DNA of 64,000 bases, taken from Mycobacterium celatum (GTDB lineage: Bacteria; Actinomycetota; Actinomycetes; Mycobacteriales; Mycobacteriaceae). Shown piece after piece: positions 10,501 through 21,456 of this stretch (the first letter of the stretch is position 1; each line of letters starts with the position of its first letter). The notes below the pieces were generated by a model. That model ran no database searches and was not told the origin of the DNA. It saw only the letters and a list, made by a program, of their open reading frames with translations. Where the stretch lies: contig NZ_LQOM01000016.1 in assembly GCF_002101595.1 (NCBI RefSeq), positions 186,001 through 250,000 of the forward strand, given 5' to 3'. The position numbers and the translations under genes were made by a program.

Positions 10501-10518
10501 ATAGCCTAGGTAAGCTAT
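10501..10518. promoter_or_regulatory. Inverted repeat upstream of adhC
   Basis: ATAGC (10501-10505) and GCTAT (10514-10518) form a perfect inverted repeat around CTAGGTAA. It is an AT-rich island in a GC-rich gap, 60 bp before the adhC start and downstream of fecB. It vaguely recalls an iron-box layout but does not match the consensus, so I only call it a candidate operator. Confidence 0.35.
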
Positions 10519-10556
10519 GTATTTCTTCCCCATGAGGGCAACGTCACAAGCGCAGG

Positions 10557-11660
10557 TCAGTTGATCGGGGCGTTGATCCAGTGCAGGTCGTCGACGATGC
10601 CGCGGGCGGCGATCAGGCCCTGCCCGGTCTGCCATATCTCGTTGTTGACGATGAACACCCGGTTGTCGCGGTAGGCGGACAGCTTGCGCCAGGGATCGCT
10701 GTCCAGCAGGGCCGGCGCGCGGTTCTTGGCGGCCGGCGAGGCGAACGACACATAGACGATGTCGGCGTCGGCCGCCGAGAAATCGGCGCCGCGGGCCAGG
10801 TCGGCGTCGCTGGTGCCGATCTCGATGTACGGCTTGTCGGTGAAGCGCTGCGACGGCGGGCGGTCGACGCCGACGGCGGCCAACACGGTGGCGGGGAAGT
10901 TGTCGGAGCCGTACACCCGCACGGCGTTCTCGGTGAATTGCACGATCGACGCCTGGTAGTGAGCGGCGTCGTGGGCGGCGCCGGTCTCGCGGGCCTTGGC
11001 GGTGAAGTCGTTGATCAGCGCGTCGGCGGCACCGGCGCGCCCGGTGGCCGCGGCAATAGCGCGCAGGTTGTCCTCCCACGCCGCGCCCGGCGCCGCGGTG
11101 AACACGGTCGGGGCGACCTCCGCCAGCCGTGGGTACAGCTGCGGCGTCAACCCCGCAGAGCCCAGGATCAGGTCCGGTTTGGCCGCCGCGATGGCGGCCG
11201 GGTCCGGCGCGCTGCGGCTGCCCACGCCTGGCAGGCGGTTCACGATCGTGCCCAGATAGGAGGGCTGGCCCGACGAGCCGTCGGGCAGCGCGGCGGCCAC
11301 CACCCGGGACTGCAGTCCCAGCGCACACAGCGCGTCCAGCGCGTCGCCGGTGAGCGCGACGATGCGTTGCGGGTCGGCGTGCACGTCGACCACGTCGGGT
11401 TGCACGCCCGCGGCGTTGCGGGCCGGGCGCATCGGCGGCCCCGGAGCCGGCGGGGCGGGTTGCGGGGCGCAGGACTCGTCGGGCCGGCGCTGGTTGCCCA
11501 GAACCCCCGCGCCGGCGATCTGTGTGGTGCTGGTGATCACCGACCGCGACGCCGGCGGCGCCGGCGTGCCGCCGGGCGAGCCGGACGTGCAGGCCACGGC
11601 CGTAAATGCCATTGCCGCCGCGGCCAACAGAACGGCGGGGCGCGGGCGGATCAGCAACAC
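10557..11660 (-). CDS. fecB: Iron(III)-siderophore/dicitrate-type substrate-binding lipoprotein
   Basis: Periplasmic binding protein of the class III (FecB/FhuD/BtuF) fold that captures ferric chelates or heme. The N-terminus has a lipoprotein signal peptide, with hydrophobic [13 protein letters not shown] before the lipid-carrying Cys of VACTSG. A low-complexity Pro/Ala linker follows. The binding domain then shows [18 protein letters not shown] and [11 protein letters not shown], typical of the family. GTG start at 11660; 367 residues. Position between adhC and ctaD equals that of FecB (Rv3044). No permease or ATPase is adjacent, so it works with a transporter encoded elsewhere or as a stand-alone receptor. 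Confidence 0.9.
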   Translation of the reverse strand: MLLIRPRPAVLLAAAAMAFTAVACTSGSPGGTPAPPASRSVITSTTQIAGAGVLGNQRRPDESCAPQPAPPAPGPPMRPARNAAGVQPDVVDVHADPQRIVALTGDALDALCALGLQSRVVAAALPDGSSGQPSYLGTIVNRLPGVGSRSAPDPAAIAAAKPDLILGSAGLTPQLYPRLAEVAPTVFTAAPGAAWEDNLRAIAAATGRAGAADALINDFTAKARETGAAHDAAHYQASIVQFTENAVRVYGSDNFPATVLAAVGVDRPPSQRFTDKPYIEIGTSDADLARGADFSAADADIVYVSFASPAAKNRAPALLDSDPWRKLSAYRDNRVFIVNNEIWQTGQGLIAARGIVDDLHWINAPIN

Positions 11661-11799
11661 GCGTCCGACCGTAACACCGCGTTCCGGCGCACTTCAGGGC
11701 TCATTACGACGGTTTGTAGGACCGGGGCCTGCATGGCACCCCTCAAAGGTTAGGATTCACAGAAGTTCCCGGTTGCCCGCCACACATTTGGAGGAGCTC

Positions 11800-13545
11800 T
11801 TGACAACCGAAGCGCCCCCGCTGGGAGAACTCGAGGCCAGTCGGCCCTATCCGGCGCGCACCGGCCCCAAGGGCAACCTGATCTACAAGCTGGTGACCAC
11901 CACCGATCACAAGCTGATCGGCATCATGTACGTCGTCACCTGTTTCGTCTTCTTCTTCATCGGCGGCCTGCTGGCGCTGCTCATGCGCACCGAGTTGGCC
12001 GCGCCGGGGCTGCAGTTCTTGTCGAACGAACAGTTCAACCAGCTGTTCACCATGCACGGCACGATCATGCTGCTGTTCTACGCCACCCCGATCGTGTTCG
12101 GCTTCGCCAACCTGGTGATGCCGCTGCAGATCGGTGCACCCGACGTGGCGTTTCCCCGGCTGAACGCGTTCTCCTACTGGCTGTTTTTGTTCGGGTCGCT
12201 GATCGCGATGGCCGGTTTCATCACCCCGGGCGGCGCCGCGGACTTCGGCTGGACCGCCTACACGCCGCTGACCGACGCCATCCACTCGCCCGGTGCCGGC
12301 GGCGACCTGTGGATCATGGGTCTGGCCGTCGCCGGTCTGGGCACCATCCTGGGCGCGGTCAACATGATCACCACGGTCGTCTGCATGCGCGCGCCCGGTA
12401 TGACGATGTTCCGGATGCCGATCTTCACCTGGAACATCCTGGTGACGTCCATCCTGGTGCTGCTGGCCTTTCCGCTGCTGACCGCGGCGTTGATGGGGCT
12501 GGCCGCCGACCGGCACCTGGGTGCACACGTCTACGACTCGGCCAACGGCGGAGTTCTGTTGTGGCAGCACCTGTTCTGGTTCTTCGGGCACCCGGAGGTC
12601 TACATCGTGGCGCTGCCGTTCTTCGGCATCGTCACCGAGATCTTCCCGGTGTTCTCGCGCAAACCGGTCTTCGGCTACACCACCCTGGTGTACGCGACGA
12701 TGTCGATCGCGGTGCTCTCGGTCGCGGTGTGGGCGCACCACATGTTCGCGACGGGCGCCGTTCTGCTGCCGTTCTTTTCGTTCATGACGTATCTGATCGC
12801 GGTGCCGACCGGGATCAAGTTCTTCAACTGGATCGGCACGATGTGGAAGGGCCAGTTGACGTTCGAGACACCGATGCTGTTCTCGGTCGGCTTTGCGCTG
12901 ACCTTCCTGCTCGGTGGTCTGACCGGTGTCCTGCTGGCCAGCCCGCCTCTGGACTTCCACGTCACCGACAGCTATTTCGTGGTCGCGCACTTCCACTACG
13001 TGCTGTTCGGCACCATCGTGTTCTCCACCTTCGCCGGGGTCTACTTCTGGTTCCCGAAGATGACCGGCCGGCTGCTTGACGAGCGGCTGGGCAAGCTGCA
13101 TTTCTGGTTGACGTTCATCGGGTTTCACACCACGTTTTTGATCCAGCACTGGCTGGGCGACGCCGGTATGCCCCGGCGCTACGCGGACTACCTGCCCACC
13201 GACGGCTTCCAGATGTACAACGTCGTGTCCACGATCGGGGCGTTCATCCTGGGCGCGTCGATGCTGCCGTTCGTCTGGAACGTCTTCAAGAGCTGGCGTT
13301 ACGGCGAGGTCGTCACGGTCGACGACCCGTGGGGGTACGGCAACTCGCTGGAGTGGGCGACCAGTTGCCCGCCGCCGCGGCACAACTTCACCGAGCTGCC
13401 CCGAATCCGTTCGGAGCGGCCGGCTTTCGAGTTGCACTACCCGCACATGGTGGAACGCATGCGCGCCGAAGCACATGTGGGCCGTGGCCCGCATCCCTCC
13501 GACGGCGACGTCACCGAAGCCGACGACGTAAGCGTTCGCAGCTAG
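11800..13545 (+). CDS. ctaD: Cytochrome c oxidase (aa3) subunit I
   Basis: Catalytic subunit of the terminal oxidase, an integral membrane protein with 12 predicted helices. It carries heme a, heme a3 and CuB. Key histidines are visible: FTMHGTIML (heme a), FFGHPEVYI (CuB, followed by the cross-linked Tyr), AHHMFATG (CuB pair) and [10 protein letters not shown] (hemes a3 and a). The start is taken as TTG at 11800, just after a strong ribosome site GGAGGAG at 11790-11796. From there the protein begins [13 protein letters not shown], as in M. tuberculosis CtaD. The frame is open further upstream, but that part lies in the divergent fecB gene. The product has 581 residues. The other oxidase subunits are not in the window. 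Confidence 0.95.
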   Translation: MTTEAPPLGELEASRPYPARTGPKGNLIYKLVTTTDHKLIGIMYVVTCFVFFFIGGLLALLMRTELAAPGLQFLSNEQFNQLFTMHGTIMLLFYATPIVFGFANLVMPLQIGAPDVAFPRLNAFSYWLFLFGSLIAMAGFITPGGAADFGWTAYTPLTDAIHSPGAGGDLWIMGLAVAGLGTILGAVNMITTVVCMRAPGMTMFRMPIFTWNILVTSILVLLAFPLLTAALMGLAADRHLGAHVYDSANGGVLLWQHLFWFFGHPEVYIVALPFFGIVTEIFPVFSRKPVFGYTTLVYATMSIAVLSVAVWAHHMFATGAVLLPFFSFMTYLIAVPTGIKFFNWIGTMWKGQLTFETPMLFSVGFALTFLLGGLTGVLLASPPLDFHVTDSYFVVAHFHYVLFGTIVFSTFAGVYFWFPKMTGRLLDERLGKLHFWLTFIGFHTTFLIQHWLGDAGMPRRYADYLPTDGFQMYNVVSTIGAFILGASMLPFVWNVFKSWRYGEVVTVDDPWGYGNSLEWATSCPPPRHNFTELPRIRSERPAFELHYPHMVERMRAEAHVGRGPHPSDGDVTEADDVSVRS

Positions 13546-13556
13546 TCCGTGACTGA

Positions 13557-14795
<1,239 letters not shown>

Positions 14796-14825
14796 CGCGG
14801 TGTTGCGGTACGGCACGATGGTCGG

Positions 14826-15668
14826 GTGCCCGAAACCGCAAGCGAGGCAGCCGACCCCGACCTGCTGATCGACTTCCACGACATTTCGCTGCGCCGCGAC
14901 GGGCGGGTGTTGGTCGGGCCGGTCGATTGGTCGGTCGAGCTCGACGAACGCTGGGTGATCCTGGGGCCCAACGGCGCCGGCAAGACGTCGCTGCTGCGCA
15001 TCGCCGCCGCCGCCGAGCACCCGTCGTCGGGGGTGGCTTATGTGCTCGGCGAGCGGCTGGGCCGGGTCGACATGTCGGAGCTGCGCGCCAGGGTTGGCCT
15101 GAGCTCTTCGGTGCTGGCGCAGCGGGTGCCCGGCCACGAAGTGGTGCGCGACCTGGTGGTCTCGGCGGGCTATGCGGTGCTGGGCCGGTGGAAGGAGCGC
15201 TACGAGGACGTCGACTACCACCGGGCGATCGACATGCTGGAAAGCCTCGGCGCCGAGCATCTGGCGGACCGCACCTACGAGACCCTCTCGGAGGGGGAGC
15301 GTAAGCGGGTGCTGATCGCCCGCGCGCTGATGACCGACCCCGAACTGCTGCTGCTCGACGAGCCGGCCGCCGGGCTGGACCTGGGCGGGCGCGAGGAGCT
15401 GGTCGCCCGGCTGACCGACCTGGCCGCCGACCCCGACGCGCCGGCGCTGGTGCTGGTCACCCACCACGTCGAGGAGATCCCGCCGGGCTTTTCGCACTGC
15501 ATGCTGCTCTCCGAGGGCCAGGTCGTGGCGTCGGGCCTGCTGCCCGACGTGCTGACCGCCGAGAACCTGTCTGCGGCGTTCGGGCAGTCGATCGCCGTCG
15601 ACGTCCTCGACGGGCGGTACTTCGCCCGTCGCACCCGTACCCGCGCCGCGCACCGGAGGCGGGCATGA
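14826..15668 (+). CDS. ABC transporter ATP-binding protein (Rv3041c equivalent)
   Basis: A single nucleotide-binding domain of 280 residues. Walker A is GPNGAGKT (residues 47-54), the signature is LSEGERKRVLIARAL, and Walker B is LLLLDEPAAGLD, followed by the switch His in LVTHHVEEIP. No membrane partner is encoded nearby. The family it most resembles is the ModF/YlmA type of stand-alone ABC ATPases. GTG start at 14826, 30 bp after serB2. The end overlaps the NUDIX gene start by 4 bp (ATGA), so the two are cotranslated. Substrate unknown. Confidence 0.92.
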   Translation: MPETASEAADPDLLIDFHDISLRRDGRVLVGPVDWSVELDERWVILGPNGAGKTSLLRIAAAAEHPSSGVAYVLGERLGRVDMSELRARVGLSSSVLAQRVPGHEVVRDLVVSAGYAVLGRWKERYEDVDYHRAIDMLESLGAEHLADRTYETLSEGERKRVLIARALMTDPELLLLDEPAAGLDLGGREELVARLTDLAADPDAPALVLVTHHVEEIPPGFSHCMLLSEGQVVASGLLPDVLTAENLSAAFGQSIAVDVLDGRYFARRTRTRAAHRRRA

Positions 15669-16459
15669 CCACACCGCTTCCCGTACGGCCTGCCGCCACC
15701 GTGATGCTGGTGCGCGACACGGACGACGGCATCGCCGTGTTCTTGATGCGACGGCATTCGAAAATGCACTTTGCCGCCGGCGTGATGGTGTTTCCGGGCG
15801 GCGGGGTCGACGACCGCGACCGCAACGCCGAGATCGCCTGGGCCGGGCCGGCGCCGTCGTGGTGGGCGCAGCGGTTCGGCATCGACACCGACCTGGCCGA
15901 GGCGCTGGTCTGCGCGGCCGCCCGCGAAACCTTCGAGGAAACCGGCGTGCTGTTCGCCGGGCCGGCCGACGACCCGCACGGCTTCGTCGGCGACGCCTCG
16001 GTCTACCGGGAATCGCGGCTGGCGCTGGCCGCCGGCGAGCTGTCGTTCGCCGACTTTCTGCGCACCGAGAACCTGGTGCTGCGCGCTGACCTGTTGCGGC
16101 CGTGGGCCAACTGGGTGACCCCCGAAGCGGAACGCACGCGGCGCTACGACACCTACTTCTTCGTCGGCGCGTTACCGGAGGGACAGCGCGCCGACGGCGA
16201 GAACACCGAATCCGATCACGTGGGCTGGAGCACCCCGGAGGCCGCGATCGAGGACTTCTCGGCCGGCCGTACGTTTCTGCTGCCGCCGACCTGGACGCAG
16301 CTGGACTCGCTGGCCGGCCACACCGTCGCCGACGTGCTGGCGGTGGAGCGCAAGATCGTTGCGGTGCAACCGGACCTGGCGGTCAAGGGCGACAACTGGG
16401 AGTTCGAGTTCTTCGACTCCGACCGCTACAACCAGGCGCGGGGCCGGCGGTGGCCGTGA
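15665..16459 (+). CDS. NUDIX hydrolase family protein (Rv3040c equivalent)
   Basis: NUDIX enzymes cleave nucleoside diphosphates linked to another group. The NUDIX box is seen as GGGVDD, then a longer than usual insert, then [14 protein letters not shown], which supplies the RExxEExG core. The early region [10 protein letters not shown] and [21 protein letters not shown] is typical of the NUDT19/RP2p-like branch, which often acts on CoA. This is an inference from family look, not proof. The gene is locked between the ABC ATPase and echA17 by 4 bp overlaps at both ends. Length 264 residues. Confidence 0.88.
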   Translation: MTTPLPVRPAATVMLVRDTDDGIAVFLMRRHSKMHFAAGVMVFPGGGVDDRDRNAEIAWAGPAPSWWAQRFGIDTDLAEALVCAAARETFEETGVLFAGPADDPHGFVGDASVYRESRLALAAGELSFADFLRTENLVLRADLLRPWANWVTPEAERTRRYDTYFFVGALPEGQRADGENTESDHVGWSTPEAAIEDFSAGRTFLLPPTWTQLDSLAGHTVADVLAVERKIVAVQPDLAVKGDNWEFEFFDSDRYNQARGRRWP

Positions 16460-17205
16460 CCGAGTTCGTCAGCGTCCACACCGATGCCAACCGCCCCGGC
16501 GTCGCCACCCTGTTGCTGTCGCGGCCGCCGACCAACGCGATGACCCGCCAGGTTTATCGCGAAATCGCCGGGGCCGCTGCCCAATTGGGCCGCCGCGACG
16601 ACGTCGCCGCAGTGATCCTGTTCGGTGGGCACGAGATCTTCTCGGCCGGCGACGACATGGGTGCGCTGCGCACGCTGAGCGTGGCGGAGGCCGAGACGTG
16701 GGCGCGGGTGCGCCGCGAGGCCGTCGACGCCGTGGCGGCCATTCCCAAACCGACGGTCGCCGCGGTCACCGGATACGCGCTGGGCGCCGGGCTGACGCTG
16801 GCACTGGCCGCCGATTGGCGAGTCAGCGGCGACAACGTTCGGCTGGGCGCGACGGAGATCCTGGCCGGCCTGATTCCCGACGGCGACGGGCTCGCGCGGT
16901 TGACCCGCGCGGTCGGCGGCAGCCGGGCCAAGGAGCTGGTGTACAGCGGGCGATTCTTCGACGCCGAGGAGGCGCTGGCCTTGGGCCTGATCGACGACAT
17001 GGTCGCCCCGGACCACGTGTACGACGCCGCCGCGACCTGGGCCGGCCGGTTTGTCGACGGCCCGCCGTATGCGCTGGCCGCGGCCAAGGCCGGCATCGAC
17101 GACGTCTACGAATCCGCCCCCGCCGAGCGGCTGGCCGCCGAGCGTCGCCGCTATCTGGACGTGTTCGCCCATGCCGTTAAGCTGGGCCACCATGACCAGT
17201 ACTGA
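16456..17205 (+). CDS. echA17: Enoyl-CoA hydratase/isomerase family protein
   Basis: Crotonase-fold protein of 249 residues, expected to hydrate enoyl-CoA esters in fatty-acid breakdown. The oxyanion-hole regions are [15 protein letters not shown] and [19 protein letters not shown]. The glutamate positions that define true hydratases are less clear, so isomerase or hydrolase activity is possible. The start is GTG at 16456, overlapping the NUDIX stop by 4 bp (GTGA); the frame is open further upstream but only inside the NUDIX gene. Gene order matches Rv3039c (echA17). Its end overlaps the methyltransferase gene by 14 bp. Confidence 0.9.
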   Translation: MTEFVSVHTDANRPGVATLLLSRPPTNAMTRQVYREIAGAAAQLGRRDDVAAVILFGGHEIFSAGDDMGALRTLSVAEAETWARVRREAVDAVAAIPKPTVAAVTGYALGAGLTLALAADWRVSGDNVRLGATEILAGLIPDGDGLARLTRAVGGSRAKELVYSGRFFDAEEALALGLIDDMVAPDHVYDAAATWAGRFVDGPPYALAAAKAGIDDVYESAPAERLAAERRRYLDVFAHAVKLGHHDQY

Positions 17206-18160
17206 CCCGGCGCCGCAGCCACACGCCACTGCCGAGCAGGTGGAAGCGGCGCGGCGCGACAGCAAGCTGGCCCAGGTGCTCTACCACGACTGGGAAGCCG
17301 AGAACTACGACGAGAAGTGGTCGATCTCCTACGACCAGCGCTGCGTCGACTACGCGCGAGACTGCTTCGACGGCGTCGTCCCCGACGACGAGATTCACCG
17401 GCTGCCGTATGACCGTGCCCTCGAGTTAGGTTGTGGCACAGGATTTTTCCTGCTCAACCTGATCCAGTCCGGGGTGGCGCGGCGCGGCTCGGTCACCGAC
17501 CTGTCGCCCGGCATGGTCAAGGTCGCCACCCGCAACGGCCAGTCGCTGGGCCTGGACATCGACGGCCGGGTCGCCGACGCCGAGCGCATCCCCTACGACG
17601 ACAACACCTTCGACCTGGTGGTCGGACACGCGGTGCTGCACCACATACCCGACGTCGAGCTCTCGCTGCGTGAGGTGCTGCGCGTACTTCGGCCGGGCGG
17701 GCGGTTCGTGTTCGCCGGCGAGCCGACCACCGTCGGCGACGGCTACGCCCGCGCACTGTCCACGCTGACCTGGCGGGTGGCCACCAACGTCACCAAGCTG
17801 CCCGGCCTGGGCGCTTGGCGCCGTCCGCAGGCCGAGCTCGACGAGTCCTCGCGCGCTGCGGCGCTGGAGGCCGTCGTCGATTTACACACGTTTACGCCCG
17901 GCGACCTGGAACGGATGGCCGCGTCCGCAGGCGCCGTCGACCTGCAGACCGCCACCGTGGAGTTCACCGCCGCCATGCTGGGCTGGCCGCTGCGCACCTT
18001 CGAGTACGCGGTGCCGGCGGGGCGGCTGGGCTGGGGCTGGGCGAAGTTCGCGTTCACCAGCTGGAAGACGCTCAGCTGGGTCGACGAGAATTTGTGCCGG
18101 TGGGTGGTGCCGAAGGGCTGGTTCTACAACGTGATGATCACCGGGGTCAAGCCGTCCTGA
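17192..18160 (+). CDS. Class I SAM-dependent methyltransferase (Rv3038c equivalent)
   Basis: The 322-residue protein has the SAM-binding motif [13 protein letters not shown] (residues 76-87). The later motifs [25 protein letters not shown] and [17 protein letters not shown] are those of the Methyltransf_11 family. The ATG at 17192 is favoured over upstream in-frame codons, because those lie inside echA17 and give no conserved residues. A membrane-proximal C-terminal part rich in Trp ([23 protein letters not shown]) suggests association with a lipid or membrane, but this is only a hint. Methyl acceptor unknown. Confidence 0.9.
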   Translation: MTSTDPAPQPHATAEQVEAARRDSKLAQVLYHDWEAENYDEKWSISYDQRCVDYARDCFDGVVPDDEIHRLPYDRALELGCGTGFFLLNLIQSGVARRGSVTDLSPGMVKVATRNGQSLGLDIDGRVADAERIPYDDNTFDLVVGHAVLHHIPDVELSLREVLRVLRPGGRFVFAGEPTTVGDGYARALSTLTWRVATNVTKLPGLGAWRRPQAELDESSRAAALEAVVDLHTFTPGDLERMAASAGAVDLQTATVEFTAAMLGWPLRTFEYAVPAGRLGWGWAKFAFTSWKTLSWVDENLCRWVVPKGWFYNVMITGVKPS

Positions 18161-19302
18161 ACTTCGGGCTCGACGACGTTGCCTACCTGGCATCGGACGC
18201 GGGCTCCGCGGCGCTGGACGTGGTAGCCGGCTTCGCGCTGACCGACCTGGTCAGCGACATTGCCGCAATACGGGCCCGGTTCGGCGTCCGCACACCGGCG
18301 CTGGTGGAAACCGTGCTGCTGCGCCGGCGCGCGGCCGCCAAGCTGCCGGGCAGCGGCGACTGGCTGTTCACCGACGAGGCGCTGCAGCAGGCCAGCGCGG
18401 CACCCGTCGCGCAGCATCGTGCGCAGCGGCTGGCCGGCTTGGTGGTGCACGACGTGACCTGTTCGATCGGCACCGAACTGGCGGCGCTGCGCGACCACGC
18501 CGCGCGCACGGTGGGCAGCGACATCGACGCGGTGCGGCTGGCGATGGCGCGGCACAACGTCGGAGATGTCGCGCTGTGTCGTGCCGACGCACTGCACCCG
18601 GTCACCCGCGACGTGGTCGTTCTCGCCGACCCTGGGCGGCGCAGCGGCGGGCGGCGCCGCTTCAACCCGCGCGACTACCAGCCGGCGCTAGACGCGTTGT
18701 TCGGCGTCTACCGCGGCCGTCCGCTGGTTGTAAAGTGCGCTCCCGGAATCGATTTCGACGCTGCGCGGCGTCTCGGCTTCGACGGCGAGATCGAGGTGAC
18801 CTCCTACGGCGGCTCGGTTCGGGAAGCCTGCTTGTGGTCGGGTGCATTGGCCGAACCGGGCGTGCGGCGCCGGGCCACTGTGCTGGACCGCGGCGAACAG
18901 ATCACCGACGCCGAGCCGGACAACTGCCCGGCGCGATCCGCGGGGCGCTGGATCGTCGACCCCGACGGCGCGGTGGTGCGGGCCGGCCTGGTGCGCCACT
19001 ACGCGGCGCGGCATGGACTGTGGCAACTCGACCCCGACATCGCCTACCTGTCCGGCGACCGGTTGCCGCCGGGAGTTCGTGGCTTCGAGGTCCTCGAGCA
19101 GCTGTCCCTCGATGAGCGACGACTGCGTCAGGCGCTGGCAGCTTTGGATTGCGGCGCGCTGGAGATTCTGGTCCGCGGCGTGGACGTGGACCCCGACGCG
19201 CTGCGAAAACGGCTGCGGCTGCGCGGCCGGCAAGCTCTGTCGGCCGTCGTCACCCGGGTCGGTGCCGCCAGGGCGGTGTTCGTTTGTCGTCCCTCGCGAT
19301 GA
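18157..19302 (+). CDS. THUMP-like/SAM-dependent methyltransferase-like protein (Rv3037c equivalent), CTG start proposed
   Basis: The protein has a SAM-fold region, VHDVTCSIGTELAALRDHA and GSDIDAVRLAMARHNVG. It then has DVVVLADPGRR in place of the catalytic motif, and a C-terminal THUMP-like part ending in RLRGRQALSAVVTRVG. Conserved sequence begins at once after the preceding stop (FGLDDVAYLASDAG). There is no ATG, GTG or TTG there in frame. The nearest plausible start is CTG at 18157, overlapping the previous TGA as CTGA. The next GTG (18220) would delete about 21 residues of conserved sequence. Length from 18157 is 381 residues. Probably an RNA- or small-molecule-modifying protein; role unproven. 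Confidence 0.8.
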   Translation: MNFGLDDVAYLASDAGSAALDVVAGFALTDLVSDIAAIRARFGVRTPALVETVLLRRRAAAKLPGSGDWLFTDEALQQASAAPVAQHRAQRLAGLVVHDVTCSIGTELAALRDHAARTVGSDIDAVRLAMARHNVGDVALCRADALHPVTRDVVVLADPGRRSGGRRRFNPRDYQPALDALFGVYRGRPLVVKCAPGIDFDAARRLGFDGEIEVTSYGGSVREACLWSGALAEPGVRRRATVLDRGEQITDAEPDNCPARSAGRWIVDPDGAVVRAGLVRHYAARHGLWQLDPDIAYLSGDRLPPGVRGFEVLEQLSLDERRLRQALAALDCGALEILVRGVDVDPDALRKRLRLRGRQALSAVVTRVGAARAVFVCRPSR

Positions 19303-19368
19303 CCGTCCAGGTAGGCTGGCCGGGACGGCGGCTGCGCCGTCTTTTAAGTTTGCGAGGACACATCGACG

Positions 19369-20061
19369 ATGCACACTGTGATCGCGACCGCGCTGCTGGC
19401 GGCCGGAGCCCTGGTGGGCTGGGCGTGCGGGCCGCGGGCGGTCGCCGACCCGTCCTGCGCAAGCCTGGGCGGCAGCCTCGAGAGCGGGCAAACGTGTCAC
19501 GTGCACACCTCGAATACCACCTACACGCTCGACATGAAGTTCCCGGTCGACTATCCCGACCAGCAGGCCCTGACTGACTACCTCACCCAGAACCGCGACG
19601 GGTTCGTCAACGTCGCGCAGACGTCGGGAATCCGCGACCAGCCCTACCAGATGGAAGTGACGTCCGAGCAGTACCACTCGGGCAAACCCCCGAAGGGCAC
19701 CCAGAGCGTGGTGCTCAAGGTGTTCGAAGACTTGGGCGGTCCGCGGCCGTCGACCTTCTACAAGGGTTTCAACTACGACCTCGACAAACGCCAGCCGGTC
19801 ACCTTCGACACGCTGTTCGCGCCCGGGGGCAAGCCGCTGGACGCCATCTATCCGATCGTCCAGCGGGAGCTGAGCCGGCAGACGGGGCTGGGCGCCGCGA
19901 TCCCGCCCGGCACCGGCCTGGACTCGTCGCATTACCAGAACTTTGCTATCACCGACGACTCGCTGATCTTCTACTTCGCCCCCGGCGAGCTGCTGCCGCC
20001 CTTCGCCGGCCCCACCCAGGCGCAGGTGCCGCGCAACGCCATCCCGCCGTTGACGGTGTAG
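19369..20061 (+). CDS. Secreted MPT64/TB22.2-like protein with DUF3298-type C-terminus (Rv3036c equivalent)
   Basis: The 230-residue product starts with a signal peptide (MHTVIATALLAAGALVGWA, cut near AVADPS). The mature part opens with a Cys pair (CASLGG...GQTCHVH). It continues with FPVDYPDQQALTDYL and the family motifs TQSVVLKVFEDLGG and FYKGFNYDL. The C-terminal NFAITDDSLIFYFAPGELLPP is the DUF3298-like module of MPT64 and TB22.2. M. tuberculosis Rv3036c has been described as a cell-wall esterase; that is family knowledge and the catalytic residues are not evident here. ATG start at 19369. Confidence 0.85.
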   Translation: MHTVIATALLAAGALVGWACGPRAVADPSCASLGGSLESGQTCHVHTSNTTYTLDMKFPVDYPDQQALTDYLTQNRDGFVNVAQTSGIRDQPYQMEVTSEQYHSGKPPKGTQSVVLKVFEDLGGPRPSTFYKGFNYDLDKRQPVTFDTLFAPGGKPLDAIYPIVQRELSRQTGLGAAIPPGTGLDSSHYQNFAITDDSLIFYFAPGELLPPFAGPTQAQVPRNAIPPLTV

Positions 20062-20066
20062 CGGCC

Positions 20067-21371
20067 TTACGCCGGCGAGTAGCTGTACACCTGGCCGTCG
20101 CTGGTGGCGGCGACCACCCGGCGGTCGTGGCCGACCGACACCCCCACCGGGTAGCCGGTGGCCTCGGGCAGCGGATAGCTGTTGAGGGTGTGCCCGTCAC
20201 CGGGATCGAAGACCAGCAGCGACATGCCGCGTTCGGCTTTGGCCACGGTGTAGCCGACGCCGGTTCCGGCCAGGCTCGACGTGGACAGCGGGTTGACGTC
20301 GTCGCGGCGCCACACCAACTCCGCGTGGTCGCCGGCGTCTTTGAAGGCGACCAGCTGCGTGTCGGGACCGCCGCCGGACACGATCAGCCCGCCTGGCGTC
20401 AGGGTGGGCGGCGTCTGCGCCAGGAACTTCAGCGGCACCGACCATTTCGGCTTTCCGTCGGCGGCGTGCAGCGCCCAGAGCCGTTGGTCGCGGCCGTTCA
20501 CGTAGACGGTCGAGCCGTCGGCGGATAGCACCGGGCTGGCGAGCACACCGGCCGCCACGGCGTCGCTGGTCCACTCTAGGGTGAGCAGCGGGTTTTGCCC
20601 GGGGTGATACTTCAGGCCGACCAGCACCGCCGCGTTCGCGCCGGGCTCCCACAGGCCCAGCACCACCGTCCCGTTCGCCCCGGAAAACGCGGGCGCGGCT
20701 GCGACCGGACAGCCCGATCGGGCCGGAGCGCAATCGGAAAGTCCGCGGGTGGGATCGGTCGGGTCGACGCCTTCCACCAGATCCAGCGGGCTGCCCACCA
20801 CGGTGCCGCGGTGCGCGTCGAACACCAGCACCTGGCCCAGATGGGTGATTACCAGCAGCTGACCGTCTTTGAGAATCCTTGGGGTGGAAGGCATTCCGAT
20901 CACCGGTGCGCGCCAGCGGGTCCACTGGGTGGGCGGAAAGGACATCATCGCCCCGGGCTGGCCGACGTAGACGTTGTCGAAGCCGTCGAACAGCGGGCCG
21001 GCAAAGCCGCCGCCCTGCACCAGGCGAACGCACCAACGCTGCCGGCCGTTGTCGTCGTTCTCCCATTCCATCAGCGAACAGCCGCCGGGGGTTTGTGCGT
21101 TGAGCGCCATCCACCCCCTGCCGCTCAACGCCGGCGCCGCGGCCAGGCTGCCCTTCACCGACCGCGTCCAGCCGAGCTTCAGCGCGGTCGCACCGGTCGT
21201 GGCGGTGTAGCTGGTGTTGGACGCGTCGCCGTATTGCGCCGGCCATCCCGGGGCCGGCGCGGCTTCCACCCAGGAGTCGGTGTTTCGGCAACCGGCGAGC
21301 GTCAAGCACACCACCGCGGCCAGGGTGTTCATGATCCGCACACGCGACGGAAAGCGGGTGCGCCAGAACAC
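20067..21371 (-). CDS. PQQ/beta-propeller repeat lipoprotein (Rv3035 equivalent)
   Basis: An exported propeller protein. The N-terminal lipoprotein signal reads TLAAVVCLTLAGC, with LAGC as lipobox. The mature part has repeated WD/PQQ-like blades: SAAPALSGRGWMALN-like, SPVLSADGSTVYVNGRDQRLWALHAADGK and VSVGHDRRVVAATSDGQVYSYSP. The start is uncertain. GTG at 21371 gives a basic N-region (FWRTRFPSRVR) that suits a signal peptide, whereas ATG at 21332 leaves none. The frame is open even further, into the divergent gene. It is convergent with the Rv3036c equivalent, 5 bp apart. Ligand unknown; such propellers act as scaffolds or sensors. Confidence 0.82.
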   Translation of the reverse strand: MFWRTRFPSRVRIMNTLAAVVCLTLAGCRNTDSWVEAAPAPGWPAQYGDASNTSYTATTGATALKLGWTRSVKGSLAAAPALSGRGWMALNAQTPGGCSLMEWENDDNGRQRWCVRLVQGGGFAGPLFDGFDNVYVGQPGAMMSFPPTQWTRWRAPVIGMPSTPRILKDGQLLVITHLGQVLVFDAHRGTVVGSPLDLVEGVDPTDPTRGLSDCAPARSGCPVAAAPAFSGANGTVVLGLWEPGANAAVLVGLKYHPGQNPLLTLEWTSDAVAAGVLASPVLSADGSTVYVNGRDQRLWALHAADGKPKWSVPLKFLAQTPPTLTPGGLIVSGGGPDTQLVAFKDAGDHAELVWRRDDVNPLSTSSLAGTGVGYTVAKAERGMSLLVFDPGDGHTLNSYPLPEATGYPVGVSVGHDRRVVAATSDGQVYSYSPA

Positions 21372-21456
21372 GGTGCTGAGAGTAACGGTTGCACGGCCAC
21401 ATATGCCGCAACGCCCGGCTTCGTCCCGCATAGCTGCCCGACTAAGCTCTCCGGCC

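Noticed and set aside
10501..10518. IdeR iron box upstream of adhC next to fecB
   Set aside because: The inverted repeat does not match the IdeR consensus closely enough, so it is kept only as an unnamed operator candidate.
11743..13494. 583-residue minus-strand frame opposite ctaD
   Set aside because: Composition is His/Arg/Gln-rich without domains, as expected from the antisense of a membrane protein gene.
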